10,527 nucleotides of DNA, taken from contig DCPV01000223.1 in NCBI GenBank assembly GCA_002323775.1, positions 1 through 10,527 on the forward strand, written 5' to 3'. Below the pieces are notes generated by a model. It was not told the DNA's origin. It ran no database searches and saw only the letters and a list, made by a program, of their open reading frames with translations. Made by a program: the position numbers and the translations under genes. Positions within the stretch are counted from its first letter, which is position 1; each line of letters opens with the position of its first letter. Below, piece by piece: positions 1-7,236 of the stretch. Source of the DNA: Firmicutes bacterium UBA1535. Lineage in GTDB: Bacteria; Bacillota; Clostridia; Tissierellales; Sedimentibacteraceae.

Positions 1-176
1 TCTTCAATATAACCACTGCTTTTATTTTCCTCTGTCAATCTAATTATAACTCTGTCGCCTACCAAGGGCTTGATGTTCTGATTCCTAAACAAACCCCTTG
101 CTCTGCATTCTATTATTTCACCGCTAACATCAACATAATAGTTTCCTCCAACACCTCTAATAATTACACCTTGCAA
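1..176 (-). CDS. rsgA: RsgA ribosome small-subunit maturation GTPase, N-terminal part (cut by window edge)
   Basis: Only about the first 58 codons are in the window. The protein would begin MQGVIIRGVGGNYYVDVSGE and continues with a CRARG segment and a KPLVGD segment. This is the typical start of the N-terminal OB-fold of RsgA (YloQ/CpgA), a circularly permuted GTPase that checks late 30S subunit assembly in the cytoplasm. The GTPase and zinc domains lie beyond the window. The start is TTG at 176-174. A TAG stop in the same frame comes immediately before it, so no earlier start is possible, and an AAAGGA ribosome binding site lies 10 nt upstream. The gene follows prkC by 25 nt, the usual Firmicutes order. 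In Bacillus the RsgA homologue is a PrkC substrate (family knowledge). Identification rests on the N-terminus and the context. Confidence 0.88.
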   Translation of the reverse strand, partial: MQGVIIRGVGGNYYVDVSGEIIECRARGLFRNQNIKPLVGDRVIIRLTEENKSSGYIE

Positions 177-186
177 CTAATCACAT

Positions 187-192
187 TCCTTT
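187..192 (-). promoter_or_regulatory. Ribosome binding site for rsgA (TTG start)
   Basis: AAAGGA on the minus strand lies 10 nt before the TTG at 176-174. The ATG inside this stretch is followed at once by a stop (ATG TGA), so the TTG is the only reasonable start. Confidence 0.6.
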
Positions 193-201
193 CTATATTT
201 T

Positions 202-2388
202 CTATTCAAAGCTTACCGGTATAGTTCCTATTGATTCTCCATCAACATATACTTCAAAATCTTGTGTTCCTTTTCCAGAAACAGTTATTAAAATAGATTT
301 TTCACCATTCTTTATTTCAACTTCATTCTCATAAACAAGCTCTTTTCCAGATTCTGTAATCTTGTATACAGAAATTTTTACTTTATCTTTTCCTTCTGGT
401 AACGGCACGCTTATTTGTGAGTATTTAGTTTCATCATCTTCTTCATTTGGATTAGTACCTGTTCCATTACCATCACCATTGCCATTTCCATTATTATCAC
501 CCGGATTTGTAGGAGTAGTCTCATTTTTACCAAGACTTATAACTAAGCCTATACGTGTTAATTCTTCAACTTCATCACCGGCTCTATATGTTTGTTTCAT
601 TACTAAACCTTTTTCAATTTCATCGCTGTAATCATAACTTACATCACCAACATTTAATTTTTCTTCTGCTATTTTTGCTTCAGCAGCTTCAAGGCTTAGC
701 CCTACAAGTGTCGGAACTTTTACGTGTACAATCTTAGGTCCTTCGCTGTATACATAATCAACCTTTGTTCCCATTTGTACCTTTTCACCAACTTCAGGTG
801 ACTGTCTTATAACCATACCAGAAGGCTTATCGCTATTTTCAGTTTTTATTTCGCCTTCTTCTAATCCTTTATTTTTAAGGATACTCTTTACTGCTATACT
901 ATACTCACCAATTAAATTTGGAACCTCTATCTCTTTTGTTCCCTTGCTAATTAAAATCTCTACAGGATAGCCCTTTTTAACCTTTTGTTCAGCCTCTATG
1001 CTTTGCTTACAAACTACTCCCTCAGCATATTCTGAATCAAAAACTCTGTCCTTAACATTTAATATTATACCTGATTCCGAAGCAAGCTTTCTTGCTTCCT
1101 CCTCTGTCTGTCCAACCAAGGCCGGAACTACAACTTCTGGTACTATCAGCATTGATTTTATCACGAAAAATCCTATTATAGTTACTAGAAGCAACGCAGA
1201 CATTATAGCAGCAAATGTTGTTTTAAAATTATCTTTTTCCTTGCCATTTGTGGCATTGTCATCATCTTTTTTATTCTTCTTCTTTTTACCTGTATTTTCT
1301 TCTTTCTCGCTCAATATTATAGTTGTAACTTTTTTACCAGTACCATTTGTGTCGTTATCATCCTTGTCATTGGCGAAGAATTCTTCAAAAGCTTTACTAT
1401 TCTCAACTTTATCATCATTATCGTTGATTATGTTATTATTTTCCATAGAGGAATTATTATCGCTAGAATTATCTCCTATCATATCACTATCAATTTTCGG
1501 CATAATTATTGTAGGCGAATTTTCGTTGTCAAGGTATCTGTCTTGAACTTCTGGCTCATGAGAAGAATTCTTTTGTAGCATAAACAAATCCTTCAACAAG
1601 TCAGAGGCTTTTTGATATCTATAGCTTTGATGCTTTTCCATACATTTTAGTATAATTGCCTCTAATCCCTTTGATATTGAAATGTCATTAAACCTTTGTG
1701 TAGGTGGTAGGGCAGACTCTTTTATATGCTTCATAGCTACTGAAATATGATTATCAGCATCAAAAGGTACAACTCCCGTAACCATCTCATACATAACAAC
1801 TCCAAGAGAGTATATATCGGATTTTTCATCGACATATCCACCCCTTGCCTGCTCTGGCGAAAAGTAGTGAACAGAGCCGATTACATTTGATGCGTTGTTT
1901 ATAGTTGAAGAACTTGCAGCTTTTGCAATTCCAAAATCTGCAACCTTTACTATACCCTCATCTGTTATCATAATGTTGTGAGGCTTTATATCTCTATGAA
2001 TTATCTTATTAGCATGTGCGTGCTTTAGTGCCTCCGCTACCTGCATACTTATCTTTATTGTTTCTTCTTCACTTAATTTACCATTTTTTGTTATATAATC
2101 CTTTAAGGTAACTCCTTTAATATTTTCCATAACAATATAGTAAATGTCATCCTCCATGCCTGTATCATAAATATTGACTATATTCGGATGATTCAAGCTT
2201 GCTGCTGACAAGGATTCCTGCTTAAATTTTTCAACAAAATCAGAATCAGAAATCAATTCATTTCTCAATATTTTTATGGCAACATATCTGTTCAATACTC
2301 TGCATCTTGCCTTGTAAACGACGGACATACCTCCGCCACCAATTTTTTCTACTATTTCATACCTATTTCCTAAGACTTTACCTATCAT
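202..2388 (-). CDS. prkC: PrkC-type membrane Ser/Thr protein kinase with three PASTA domains
   Basis: This 728-residue Hanks-type kinase senses muropeptides or lipid II outside the cell and phosphorylates cytoplasmic targets. The kinase domain spans about residues 10-270: glycine-rich loop GGGGMSVVY (17-25), Lys39 in AIK, HRDIKPHN (131-138), DFG (151-153) and SPEQ (178-181). A long hydrophilic Asp/Asn/Lys-rich juxtamembrane stretch (about 275-390) ends in a lysine cluster. One membrane segment (about 391-415) follows, then three PASTA repeats (about 417-483, 485-549, 553-620). A Gly/Asn linker (about 621-655) leads to a C-terminal beta-rich segment (about 656-728), perhaps Ig-like, as in some other PASTA kinases. 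The start ATG overlaps the prpC stop (TAATG), with AGGTGA 6 nt upstream, so translation of kinase and phosphatase is probably coupled. Catalytic residues are intact. The kinase identity is firm; the role of the C-terminal segment is inferred. Confidence 0.97.
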   Translation of the reverse strand: MIGKVLGNRYEIVEKIGGGGMSVVYKARCRVLNRYVAIKILRNELISDSDFVEKFKQESLSAASLNHPNIVNIYDTGMEDDIYYIVMENIKGVTLKDYITKNGKLSEEETIKISMQVAEALKHAHANKIIHRDIKPHNIMITDEGIVKVADFGIAKAASSSTINNASNVIGSVHYFSPEQARGGYVDEKSDIYSLGVVMYEMVTGVVPFDADNHISVAMKHIKESALPPTQRFNDISISKGLEAIILKCMEKHQSYRYQKASDLLKDLFMLQKNSSHEPEVQDRYLDNENSPTIIMPKIDSDMIGDNSSDNNSSMENNNIINDNDDKVENSKAFEEFFANDKDDNDTNGTGKKVTTIILSEKEENTGKKKKNKKDDDNATNGKEKDNFKTTFAAIMSALLLVTIIGFFVIKSMLIVPEVVVPALVGQTEEEARKLASESGIILNVKDRVFDSEYAEGVVCKQSIEAEQKVKKGYPVEILISKGTKEIEVPNLIGEYSIAVKSILKNKGLEEGEIKTENSDKPSGMVIRQSPEVGEKVQMGTKVDYVYSEGPKIVHVKVPTLVGLSLEAAEAKIAEEKLNVGDVSYDYSDEIEKGLVMKQTYRAGDEVEELTRIGLVISLGKNETTPTNPGDNNGNGNGDGNGTGTNPNEEDDETKYSQISVPLPEGKDKVKISVYKITESGKELVYENEVEIKNGEKSILITVSGKGTQDFEVYVDGESIGTIPVSFE
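454..498 (-). repeat. In-frame GGN-AAT/GAT repeat coding the Gly/Asn linker of PrkC
   Basis: Short degenerate repeats of GGN followed by AAT or GAT encode residues 631-645 of PrkC (Gly, Asn and Asp alternate). They form a flexible linker between the last PASTA domain and the C-terminal segment. Such a tract can vary in length between strains by slippage; this is inference. Confidence 0.6.
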
Positions 2389-3128
2389 TAATTTTCACCT
2401 CTATCTGTAGTATCTATTATAATCACAGTTATATTATCTGTTCCACCATTTTCATTAGCTAAGTTTATTAGCATATCCACACTGTTTATACCATATTTTT
2501 TTACACAATAAAGTATATCATTGTCAGTTATATGATTTGTCAGTCCGTCTGAACACAAGAGCAGCTTGTCATTTTCTTTAAGCTCAATTTCAAAAATATC
2601 TATGTTAATATTGGATTCTGCACCCAAGGCTCTTGTTATTTCATTTCTTTTAGAATGTTTTTTAGCCTCTGCCTTAGTTATTTCTCCCTTTTTAACAAGC
2701 TCCTGCACATATGTATGATCATCTGTAATTTGTTTTATATAATCTTCATTAATTAAATATGTTCTGCTATCTCCGACATTACCAATATATGCTATTTTTT
2801 CAACTTTATCAATTACCGACATTGTGATTGTGGTACCCATTCCACTATATTCTTCATCATTTAATGATTTATCATATATGGCCTTATTAGCTAAATCAGC
2901 ACATTCTATAATAAATTTAGGGATTTTAATCTTAGATTCTTGAATTTCATTAATAAAGTAATTTTTAATAGTATTTACTGCCATATTGCTTGCGATTTCA
3001 CCTGCTTTATGACCTCCCATACCATCAGCAACAACACAAAGATAATAATTTTCTGACTCATGTATAGCTAGATTATCCTCGTTAATGTTTCTTATTTTTC
3101 CACTATTTGTACCATAATATGATTTCAT
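2388..3128 (-). CDS. prpC: PP2C-family Ser/Thr phosphatase (PrpC/Stp)
   Basis: This 246-residue cytoplasmic, Mg/Mn-dependent protein phosphatase dephosphorylates PrkC and its targets. The PP2C motifs occur in order: RNINEDN (13-19), DGMGGHKAGE (35-44), GMGTT (96-100), IGNVGDSR (115-122), DDHTYVQELVKKGEIT (136-151), RNEITRALG (161-169), CSDGLTNHI (192-200) and GGTDNITVI (228-236). The metal-binding aspartates at 18, 35, 194 and 231 are all present. Length matches the bacterial family (about 240-250). The start ATG has an AAAGGATGTGATC ribosome binding region that overlaps the end of rlmN, only 6 nt upstream. The stop codon overlaps the prkC start by 1 nt. This is the standard phosphatase-kinase pair of Firmicutes. 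Confidence 0.97.
   Translation of the reverse strand: MKSYYGTNSGKIRNINEDNLAIHESENYYLCVVADGMGGHKAGEIASNMAVNTIKNYFINEIQESKIKIPKFIIECADLANKAIYDKSLNDEEYSGMGTTITMSVIDKVEKIAYIGNVGDSRTYLINEDYIKQITDDHTYVQELVKKGEITKAEAKKHSKRNEITRALGAESNINIDIFEIELKENDKLLLCSDGLTNHITDNDILYCVKKYGINSVDMLINLANENGGTDNITVIIIDTTDRGEN
2395..2400 (-). promoter_or_regulatory. Ribosome binding site for prkC, inside the end of prpC
   Basis: AGGTGA lies 6 nt before the prkC ATG and within the last codons of prpC. With the TAATG stop/start overlap it points to translational coupling of phosphatase and kinase. Confidence 0.6.
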
Positions 3129-3134
3129 TTTTGA

Positions 3135-4172
3135 TCACATCCTTTTCTCAAGAATATCATTTCTTAGTTGCCCACAGGCAGCATTTATATCACTGCCTAG
3201 CTCCCGCCTGACTGTAGCATACAAACCTAAGTCAGTCAATGTCTTTCTAAATTTATCTATATTGTTTTCCTTTGATGCGCTTATTTTACTTTCTTTTATG
3301 GAGTTATATGGTATTAAATTAATATTGCAAAGCATATTTTTTGTATAATTACTTAAATTTACTGCATCTTCATATGTATCGTTAAATTCATCTATCAGTA
3401 TATATTCAAAGGTTATCCTTTTATTTGTCTTTTTTATGTAGTATTCACATGCTTTTTTCAAATCATCAAGATTATACATTCTAGCTATAGGTAGTATTTT
3501 TTCTCGCTTTTCTTGATTAGCCACATGCAAGGATATAGCAAGTGTTATTTGCAGGTCTAAATTAGCTAGCTCGTATATCTTTGGAACAAGACCACAGGTT
3601 GATATTGTAATCTTTCTAAGGCTTATATTTTGTCCTTTTTCATCATTTATTATATTAAAAAACTTAATTATGTTGTCAAAATTTTCCAGAGGCTCGCCTG
3701 TTCCCATTACGACTATATTGCTTATTTTCTCCCCTGAATCCTTTTGAACTATATATATTTGATTTAGTATCTCTGCTACACTTAAATTTCTTACGAAGCC
3801 ATTTTTTGTTGACGCACAAAAAACACAACCCATTTTACATCCTACTTGTGATGAGATACATAGTGTATTTCCGTGCTTATATTTTAAAAATACTGTTTCT
3901 ATAATATTGCCGTCTTCTAATAACAGCAAATATTTTTTTGTTTCATCCTGTTTTGAATCTAATCTTTGCAATATACTTATATTAGTAAATTCAAAAGAAT
4001 TTTTCAATAGTTCCCTTGTTTTCTTGGCTACATTGGACATTTCATCAAAGCTTGTGACATTTTTTTGGTGTATCCATTCGTAAATTTGCTTAGCTTTATA
4101 AGAAGGCTCAGCAATTAAAGTCATCTGCTTTTGTAATTCTTCTAATGTTAAATTGTCTATTTTTATTATCAT
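3135..4172 (-). CDS. rlmN: RlmN dual-specificity 23S rRNA / tRNA adenine-C2 methyltransferase (radical SAM)
   Basis: This 345-residue enzyme makes m2A at 23S rRNA A2503 and tRNA A37 using two SAM molecules and a methylated cysteine intermediate. The radical-SAM cluster motif is GCKMGCVFCAS, with Cys112, Cys116 and Cys119 (CX3CX2C). The two mechanistic cysteines are Cys105 in TLCISSQVG and Cys333 in NAACGQL. The GTGEPL motif is at 157-162. All match the E. coli enzyme positions by pattern. The A2503/A37 specificity of RlmN, rather than Cfr (A2503 C8), follows from the location in the fmt-rsmB-prpC-prkC cluster and from overall similarity. The start ATG is preceded by AAAAGGAAG. The gene is 97 nt after rsmB and 6 nt before prpC. 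It has its own candidate promoters upstream. Confidence 0.96.
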   Translation of the reverse strand: MIIKIDNLTLEELQKQMTLIAEPSYKAKQIYEWIHQKNVTSFDEMSNVAKKTRELLKNSFEFTNISILQRLDSKQDETKKYLLLLEDGNIIETVFLKYKHGNTLCISSQVGCKMGCVFCASTKNGFVRNLSVAEILNQIYIVQKDSGEKISNIVVMGTGEPLENFDNIIKFFNIINDEKGQNISLRKITISTCGLVPKIYELANLDLQITLAISLHVANQEKREKILPIARMYNLDDLKKACEYYIKKTNKRITFEYILIDEFNDTYEDAVNLSNYTKNMLCNINLIPYNSIKESKISASKENNIDKFRKTLTDLGLYATVRRELGSDINAACGQLRNDILEKRM

Positions 4173-4195
4173 GCTGAGCTTCCTTTTCTTCTTAT

Positions 4196-4204
4196 ATTAT
4201 ATCA
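4196..4204 (-). promoter_or_regulatory. Candidate extended -10 promoter just upstream of rlmN
   Basis: On the minus strand this reads TG-A-TATAAT, a perfect -10 with the extended TGn element. No good -35 is present at 16-18 nt (AGACTT at best). A start about 7 nt downstream would leave a leader of some 17 nt that still holds the rlmN ribosome binding site. Confidence 0.28.
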
Positions 4205-4219
4205 TAGTCTGTACTACAA

Positions 4220-4238
4220 AGTCTTTTTACAAAAGACT
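4220..4238 (-). repeat. Perfect 8-bp stem-loop in the rsmB-rlmN gap
   Basis: AGTCTTTT and AAAAGACT are separated by three bases. On the transcript the stem is not followed by a T-run, so it is not a standard terminator. It would sit in the 5' leader of a transcript from the promoter at 4269-4298 and might affect RNA stability or processing (inference). Confidence 0.45.
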
Positions 4239-4250
4239 CGTAAGCCATTT

Positions 4251-4275
4251 GTATAATATGCTACGCATATTATAC
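4251..4275. repeat. Perfect 11-bp inverted repeat overlapping the rsmB stop and a candidate -10
   Basis: The arms GTATAATATGC and GCATATTATAC flank a three-base centre. The repeat contains the rsmB stop codon (4270-4272) and, on the minus strand, the TATAAT of the promoter candidate at 4269-4274. It could be an operator for a dimeric regulator, an RNA hairpin at the 3' end of rsmB, or both. It lacks the GC-rich stem and T-run of an intrinsic terminator. Confidence 0.5.
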
Positions 4276-4298
4276 CATATTTTTTCTAATTTTAGCAA
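4269..4298 (-). promoter_or_regulatory. Candidate promoter for rlmN-prpC-prkC-rsgA inside the 3' end of rsmB
   Basis: On the minus strand TTGCTA (4298-4293) is followed after 18 nt by a perfect TATAAT (4274-4269). A TG one base before the -10 makes it an extended -10 promoter. The -35 matches the consensus at four of six bases. Transcription would start near 4262, giving a leader of about 90 nt that includes the stem-loop at 4220-4238. AT-rich DNA yields chance matches, so this is moderate evidence only. Confidence 0.42.
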
Positions 4299-5646
4299 TA
4301 AAAAAACCATCCATATCGTGTATGTGAGGATATATTTCTATATACCCATTTTTAGACGTTTCAAATATATTTCCTGTTTCAATACTTATATCTATCATCT
4401 CGTAATTAGGATTTTTTTCAATAAAACATTTGACTAGCTCAATATTTTCTTTTTTATCAGTCGTACAGGTAGAATATATTAATTCTCCATTTATCTTTAA
4501 ATATTTTGAGGCATTTTCCAGTATTTTATATTGCAAATCAAATAATTTATCGTGAGACATACCGTCTTTATCGTCTTCTTGTCTGTTGTATTTAATTTCT
4601 GGTTTTCTTCTTATTATGCCAAGCCCTGAGCAAGGCACATCAACTATACAATAATCAAATTTATTTTCTAATTTATCATCAAATATTGAGGCATCTGCAA
4701 GCTGTGTTTTAATATTTTTTAAACCTAATCTCTTTATATCATTTTTTATTAAATTAATCTTATGCTCATATAAGTCTCTCGACATTACTGTTCCAGTGCT
4801 ATTTAATCTCTCTGCTGAATCCATTGTTTTTCCGCCCGGAGCTGCACATATATCTAATATCATAGAATTTTCTTTTGGATTTAATATTTGTCCTACAAGC
4901 ATGGAGCTTTCACTCTGTACAGAAAAAAATCCGTTTCTGTATTCTTCTAGGTTTTCTAAATTATTTACATTTTCAAGAATAATACCTTTTTGCGCTATTT
5001 TACAATCAGTGCAAACTATATTTTTTTGCTCTAGTCTATTTTTTAATTCATCTTTACTTATTTTATTAGTATTTACTCTTATGTTTAATTTAGCTTCTTC
5101 ATTGTTTTTCAGTAATACTTCTTCAATTTTATCATCACCGAACTGACTAATAAATTTCTTTATAAGCCAAATCGGATATGAATATTTTATAGATAAATAT
5201 TCTAATTTATCTGATTCTTTTGACGAACTCTTTAGAGCCTCCATATCAGTTATTATTTGCTCTTTGTTTCTTAGTATATTTCTAAGCACAGCATTTACAA
5301 ATTTAGATGCCGGAACACTAATCTTTTTCTTGATATATTCAACGCTTTCATTTACTACAACAAATTCCTTTGAATTTTCAAGAAAAAATATTTGATATAC
5401 TGCAAGCCTTAAAGCTATAAGTATTTCCGTCTGTAGCTTTTTAGTTTTTGTAGATGAAAACTTATTTATTACATAGTCTAAAAAGTAGATATTTTCCACT
5501 ACTCCAAGTACCGTTTTTCTATATATATTATGAAATTTTTCATCTAATTTTTTTATATCATTATTTATAACTATATTTGAATAAGAATTATTTTGATGAA
5601 TTTTCTTTAAAGATTCAATACTAATTATTCTAAAGTTATCAGTCAA
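4270..5646 (-). CDS. rsmB: RsmB (Sun/Fmu) 16S rRNA cytosine-C5 (m5C967) methyltransferase
   Basis: This 458-residue enzyme methylates C967 of 16S rRNA with SAM. The N-terminal helical NusB-like RNA-binding domain covers about residues 10-135 (VVNESVEYIKKK, KFVNAVLRNILR). The Rossmann methyltransferase domain follows: SAM motif ILDICAAPGGKTMD (263-276), VDVPCSGLG with Cys339 (335-343), the catalytic STC with Cys394 (392-394) and a C-terminal HDMDGFF (443-449). Both active-site cysteines of m5C methyltransferases are present, and the length fits the family (about 430-460). The start is TTG at 5646-5644, with AGGTGA 4 nt upstream. The gene follows fmt by 16 nt, so the two are probably co-transcribed. 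The stop codon lies within an inverted repeat. Confidence 0.96.
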   Translation of the reverse strand: MTDNFRIISIESLKKIHQNNSYSNIVINNDIKKLDEKFHNIYRKTVLGVVENIYFLDYVINKFSSTKTKKLQTEILIALRLAVYQIFFLENSKEFVVVNESVEYIKKKISVPASKFVNAVLRNILRNKEQIITDMEALKSSSKESDKLEYLSIKYSYPIWLIKKFISQFGDDKIEEVLLKNNEEAKLNIRVNTNKISKDELKNRLEQKNIVCTDCKIAQKGIILENVNNLENLEEYRNGFFSVQSESSMLVGQILNPKENSMILDICAAPGGKTMDSAERLNSTGTVMSRDLYEHKINLIKNDIKRLGLKNIKTQLADASIFDDKLENKFDYCIVDVPCSGLGIIRRKPEIKYNRQEDDKDGMSHDKLFDLQYKILENASKYLKINGELIYSTCTTDKKENIELVKCFIEKNPNYEMIDISIETGNIFETSKNGYIEIYPHIHDMDGFFIAKIRKNMV

Positions 5647-5650
5647 AAAA

Positions 5651-5656
5651 TCACCT
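5651..5656 (-). promoter_or_regulatory. Ribosome binding site that supports the TTG start of rsmB
   Basis: AGGTGA lies 4 nt before the TTG at 5646-5644 and within the 16-nt gap after fmt. There is no ATG start in the right frame nearby. Confidence 0.6.
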
Positions 5657-5662
5657 GCTTAT

Positions 5663-6634
5663 TTAAAAATTATCATTAATTGTTTTAAAATATTCATAGT
5701 CTAATCGTATTTTCTCATTAAAAGTATTTCCTCTTAGATAATCCTTGGTTGATACCTTATTTTTTCCGGGCATTTGAAATTCTTCTATGAGAATAACCTT
5801 ATCGTCACCAGCTTTAACAAATACTCCATTTTTAGATGCTTCAAGCACCGTTCCGGCTTCATAGTTGCTATTGCCATTAAAACTGTCAACAATCGAAGTT
5901 TTATGTACCTTAACAGTGGCACCGTCTAAATAAGGAAAATATGCTAATTGATTAGGATTTAAGCCTCTAATCATATTATGAATATTTTGTGCAGAGTCCT
6001 TCCAGTTTATAAGCGACATTTCTTTTTTTAACATTGGAGCATAGCTTGACTCACTGTTATCCTGCTTTATTCTTTCAATATCATCTATCCTGTCTATAGT
6101 CTCAATTAAAAGCTTTGCACCTACTTCGCTTAATACATCATGAAGCTCTCCTGCTGTCATACTTTCTGTTATCTCTACTTCGCTTTTTAAAAGCATATCT
6201 CCTGTATCCAAGCCCTCGTCCATAAACATAGTTGTAACACCGCTTATTTTATCACCATTGATTATAGACCAGTTTATAGGTGCCGCTCCCCTCAATCGTG
6301 GGAGTAAAGAGGCATGAGCATTGATACATCCAAACTTTGGAATATTCAATATTTCCTTGTTAAGTATCTGACCATATGCTACAACAATTATAAAATCAGG
6401 ATTTAATGCCTTTATTTTCGCTACAGCATCCTCATGCTTAACCTTTGAGGGTTGAAAAATTTCCAAGCCTAATTCTTCTGCTTTTTCCTTAACTTCAGAT
6501 TTTTTTATTTTTTTCCCTCTACCATAGGGTCTGTCAGGTTGAGTTACAACAAGGCTTATATTATGCCCTGTCTCATGCAGTTTTTGCAAGCTTGGAACAG
6601 CAAATGCCGGTGTTCCCATAAAAACTATGTTCAT
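5663..6634 (-). CDS. fmt: Methionyl-tRNA formyltransferase
   Basis: This enzyme formylates Met-tRNAfMet with 10-formyl-tetrahydrofolate, giving the initiator for bacterial translation; Def removes the formyl group later. I chose the start at 6634, giving 323 residues beginning MNIVFMGTPAFAVPSL, which is the usual family N-terminus. A frame-consistent ATG at 6682 would add 16 residues (MNRNTRILCDSCLSEI). Neither start has a strong ribosome binding site; AGTGA precedes the chosen one. Active-site motifs, numbered from the chosen start, are NAHASLLPRLRGAAP with Asn105 and His107, and MDEGLDTGD with Asp143. The C-terminal Fmt_C fold follows (GLNPNQLAYFPYLDG and KVSTKDYLRGN visible). The gene sits 83 nt after def (35 nt if the longer form is used) and 16 nt before rsmB. 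Confidence 0.95.
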   Translation of the reverse strand: MNIVFMGTPAFAVPSLQKLHETGHNISLVVTQPDRPYGRGKKIKKSEVKEKAEELGLEIFQPSKVKHEDAVAKIKALNPDFIIVVAYGQILNKEILNIPKFGCINAHASLLPRLRGAAPINWSIINGDKISGVTTMFMDEGLDTGDMLLKSEVEITESMTAGELHDVLSEVGAKLLIETIDRIDDIERIKQDNSESSYAPMLKKEMSLINWKDSAQNIHNMIRGLNPNQLAYFPYLDGATVKVHKTSIVDSFNGNSNYEAGTVLEASKNGVFVKAGDDKVILIEEFQMPGKNKVSTKDYLRGNTFNEKIRLDYEYFKTINDNF

Positions 6635-6717
6635 TATTTCACTAAGACAGCTATCACACAAAATACGAGTATTTCTATTCATAAAATATAAATGTGTTAT
6701 TAGTGCCTATCCTTTCA

Positions 6718-7182
6718 TTATTTTTCGTCATCTTCAATTTCACGAATCATTTTGTCTATATAAAGCACTCCATCAAGATGGTCAATTTCGTGACATGCAC
6801 ATCTTGCTAGTAAACCCTCTGTATCCATCGTCTGTAAATTGCCATTAACATCAGTATATTCAACGGTTACGTTTGTTGGTCTAGGCACCTCTCCTCTCCT
6901 ATTAGGCACGCTTAAGCAGCCCTCTGCATCTACATCTTCTCCACTTGATTTTGTAATCTTTGGATTTATCATTTTATATAAGTTTTCGTCATCTACTTGT
7001 ATAACAACAAGTCTTTTTAAAATTCCTATCTGTGGAGCAGCAAGACCTATGCCGTCCTTTTCATACATAGTGTCTACCATATCATCGAGGAGTGTCAATA
7101 TTCTTTCGTCTATCTTATCAACCTCTCTGCTTTTCTTTCTTAATATTTCATCTCCGTCTATTCTAACATTTCTTAACGCCAT
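6718..7182 (-). CDS. def: Peptide deformylase
   Basis: This 154-residue metalloenzyme (usually Fe2+) removes the N-formyl group from nascent proteins at the ribosome exit. All three signature motifs are present: GIGLAAPQ (44-51), EGCLS (87-91) with metal ligand Cys89, and HEIDH (131-135) with ligands His131 and His135 and catalytic Glu132. The short C-terminus and lack of the insertion seen in type 2 enzymes suggest the short (type 1-like) class. The start ATG is preceded by AAAGGA about 11 nt upstream. It lies directly before fmt, its functional partner. Confidence 0.97.
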   Translation of the reverse strand: MALRNVRIDGDEILRKKSREVDKIDERILTLLDDMVDTMYEKDGIGLAAPQIGILKRLVVIQVDDENLYKMINPKITKSSGEDVDAEGCLSVPNRRGEVPRPTNVTVEYTDVNGNLQTMDTEGLLARCACHEIDHLDGVLYIDKMIREIEDDEK

Positions 7183-7236
7183 TAGCTCTAATTCCTTTCT
7201 TTATTAAATAACTATATTTTAATTTTATTGTTACGA

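Noticed and set aside
362..737. Plus-strand open frames opposite the 3' end of prkC
   Set aside because: Both are mirror frames of conserved PASTA and linker codons; the products are low complexity.
998..1546. Long plus-strand open frame opposite prkC (182 codons)
   Set aside because: It lies wholly antisense to the linker and PASTA part of prkC, and its Ser/Leu/Phe-rich product mirrors the low-complexity coding strand.
4153..4437. Plus-strand open frame of 94 codons across the rsmB-rlmN gap
   Set aside because: It overlaps the conserved C-terminus of rsmB and the start of rlmN, and the product is Tyr/Phe/Ile-rich AT-driven sequence. The plus-strand TATAAT at 4252-4257 has no good -35.
6655..6690. 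Short hairpin-like AAATAC/GTATTT before fmt
   Set aside because: The loop is only two bases and the stem six AT-rich pairs; no functional support.
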